Source: DATARH01 sp963734125 (GTDB taxonomy: Bacteria; Pseudomonadota; Alphaproteobacteria; ATCC43930; CGMCC-115725). Taken from it: a DNA stretch of 64,000 bases. Position numbers and translations under genes: made by a program. The stretch lies in the NCBI GenBank assembly GCA_963734125.1, contig CAVTGB010000081.1:48472-112471 (forward strand), read 5' to 3'. Every line of letters begins with the position of its first letter. Positions within the stretch are counted from its first letter, which is position 1. The notes under the pieces were generated by a model. It made no database searches. It was not told the DNA's origin and saw nothing but the letters and a program-made list of their open reading frames with translations. Positions 63,671 through 64,000 of this stretch are shown here, piece after piece.

Positions 63671-63777
63671 GGGCATCTCCTCTCGTGGGGATCGTGGCGC
63701 CAAACGGCGCGAGATGCCTCGGGTCTTACCGCGAAACCGGTAATCCGGCAAGGCGAGGCCGCACTCCCGCTCCAAGC

Positions 63778-64000
63778 TCAGGACAACGCTCGGTTGGCGA
63801 TGTAGTCCTCGCTCTGCATCTCGTGGAGTCGCGAGATGGTCCGGCGGAACTCCCAGGCGCCGTCGCCCTCGACATAGATCTCATCGGGCGGCGCCGCGGC
63901 CGACGCGATAAGCACGGTGCGCGCCTCGTAGAGCGTATCGATCAGGAGGTGAAACCGCCGCGCCTCGTTGCGCTGGCGCGGGGTGAGGCGGGGGATGCCT
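63778..64000 (-). CDS. zapE: ZapE/AFG1-family ATPase, C-terminal end only
   Basis: The last 73 codons of a gene running off the right edge. The sequence RFHLLIDTLYEARTVLIASA, then APPDEIYVEGDGAWEFRRTI and SRLHEMQSEDYIAN is the characteristic C-terminus of the ZapE/AFG1 cell-division ATPase. Its position upstream of mdh-sucC-sucD on the same strand matches the usual alphaproteobacterial order. The 107-base gap to mdh may contain a separate promoter. Confidence 0.85.
   Translation of the reverse strand, partial: GIPRLTPRQRNEARRFHLLIDTLYEARTVLIASAAAPPDEIYVEGDGAWEFRRTISRLHEMQSEDYIANRALS

Overview
The window looks like chromosomal DNA of a GC-rich alphaproteobacterium. The evidence is the zapE-mdh-sucC-sucD order, an F1-only atpHAGDC operon without the F0 genes, a late-chelatase (CobN/CobW/CobO) cobalamin cluster, and many short palindromic intergenic repeats of types common in that class. 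A Rhodospirillales- or Hyphomicrobiales-like soil lineage is plausible but not shown. I saw no tRNA, rRNA, CRISPR array or insertion sequence.

Region 1 (0-17 kb) is accessory metabolism. A forward run encodes a formyl-CoA-transferase-like enzyme, a nitroreductase, a carboxymuconolactone-decarboxylase-like protein, an FMN-binding PNPOx-like protein, a heavily frameshifted D-aminoacylase-type amidohydrolase and a DUF4384 protein. After it come single genes: a cupin, a CmcJ/NvfI oxidoreductase, a HemL-like aminotransferase with a truncated NTF2-like remnant, a cyclase/TPR gene broken by a palindromic repeat, a TauD dioxygenase, a PaaI thioesterase, TerC, an MFS transporter, a GFA protein, a RidA-like protein and a thiamine-diphosphate enzyme.

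Region 2 (17.1-24.6 kb) is a compact type I secretion cassette. It holds an OmpR-type regulator with a degenerate receiver, an HlyB-type ABC exporter with a peptidase-like domain, an HlyD adaptor, a very long Sel1-repeat protein, and a small protein with one exact RTX nonapeptide that is the likely cargo. It is the most self-contained candidate for an uncharacterised system here.

Region 3 (24.7-43.8 kb) is adenosylcobalamin biosynthesis. One reverse operon runs cbiX, a fused unknown-cobH ORF, cobL, a membrane glycosyltransferase, cobI, cbiG-cobJ and cobM. A second reverse operon (cobU-cobW-cobN-cobO-cobQ) sits behind a clear cobalamin riboswitch. cbiB lies between them in the forward direction, and a CobC-like phosphatase with cobS follows upstream of the riboswitch. 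Several steps (cobA, cobG/cobZ, cobF, cobK, cobB, the two other chelatase subunits) are not in the window.

Region 4 (43.9-64 kb) is mostly housekeeping: a frameshifted PPK2, an MgtC/DUF4010 membrane protein, a ferritin-like protein, the F1 ATP synthase operon, a TetR regulator with a perfect palindromic operator, a DUF2339 membrane protein, priA, DUF484, xerC, sucD, sucC, mdh and the 3' end of zapE.

Two themes cut across the regions. First, palindromic repeats of several families occupy most gaps in the ATP synthase operon and also lie inside reading frames (cobN, the cobH fusion, the cyclase/TPR gene). Second, several non-essential genes carry indels, often compensating, while the essential genes are intact; this is either local decay or uncorrected sequencing error.
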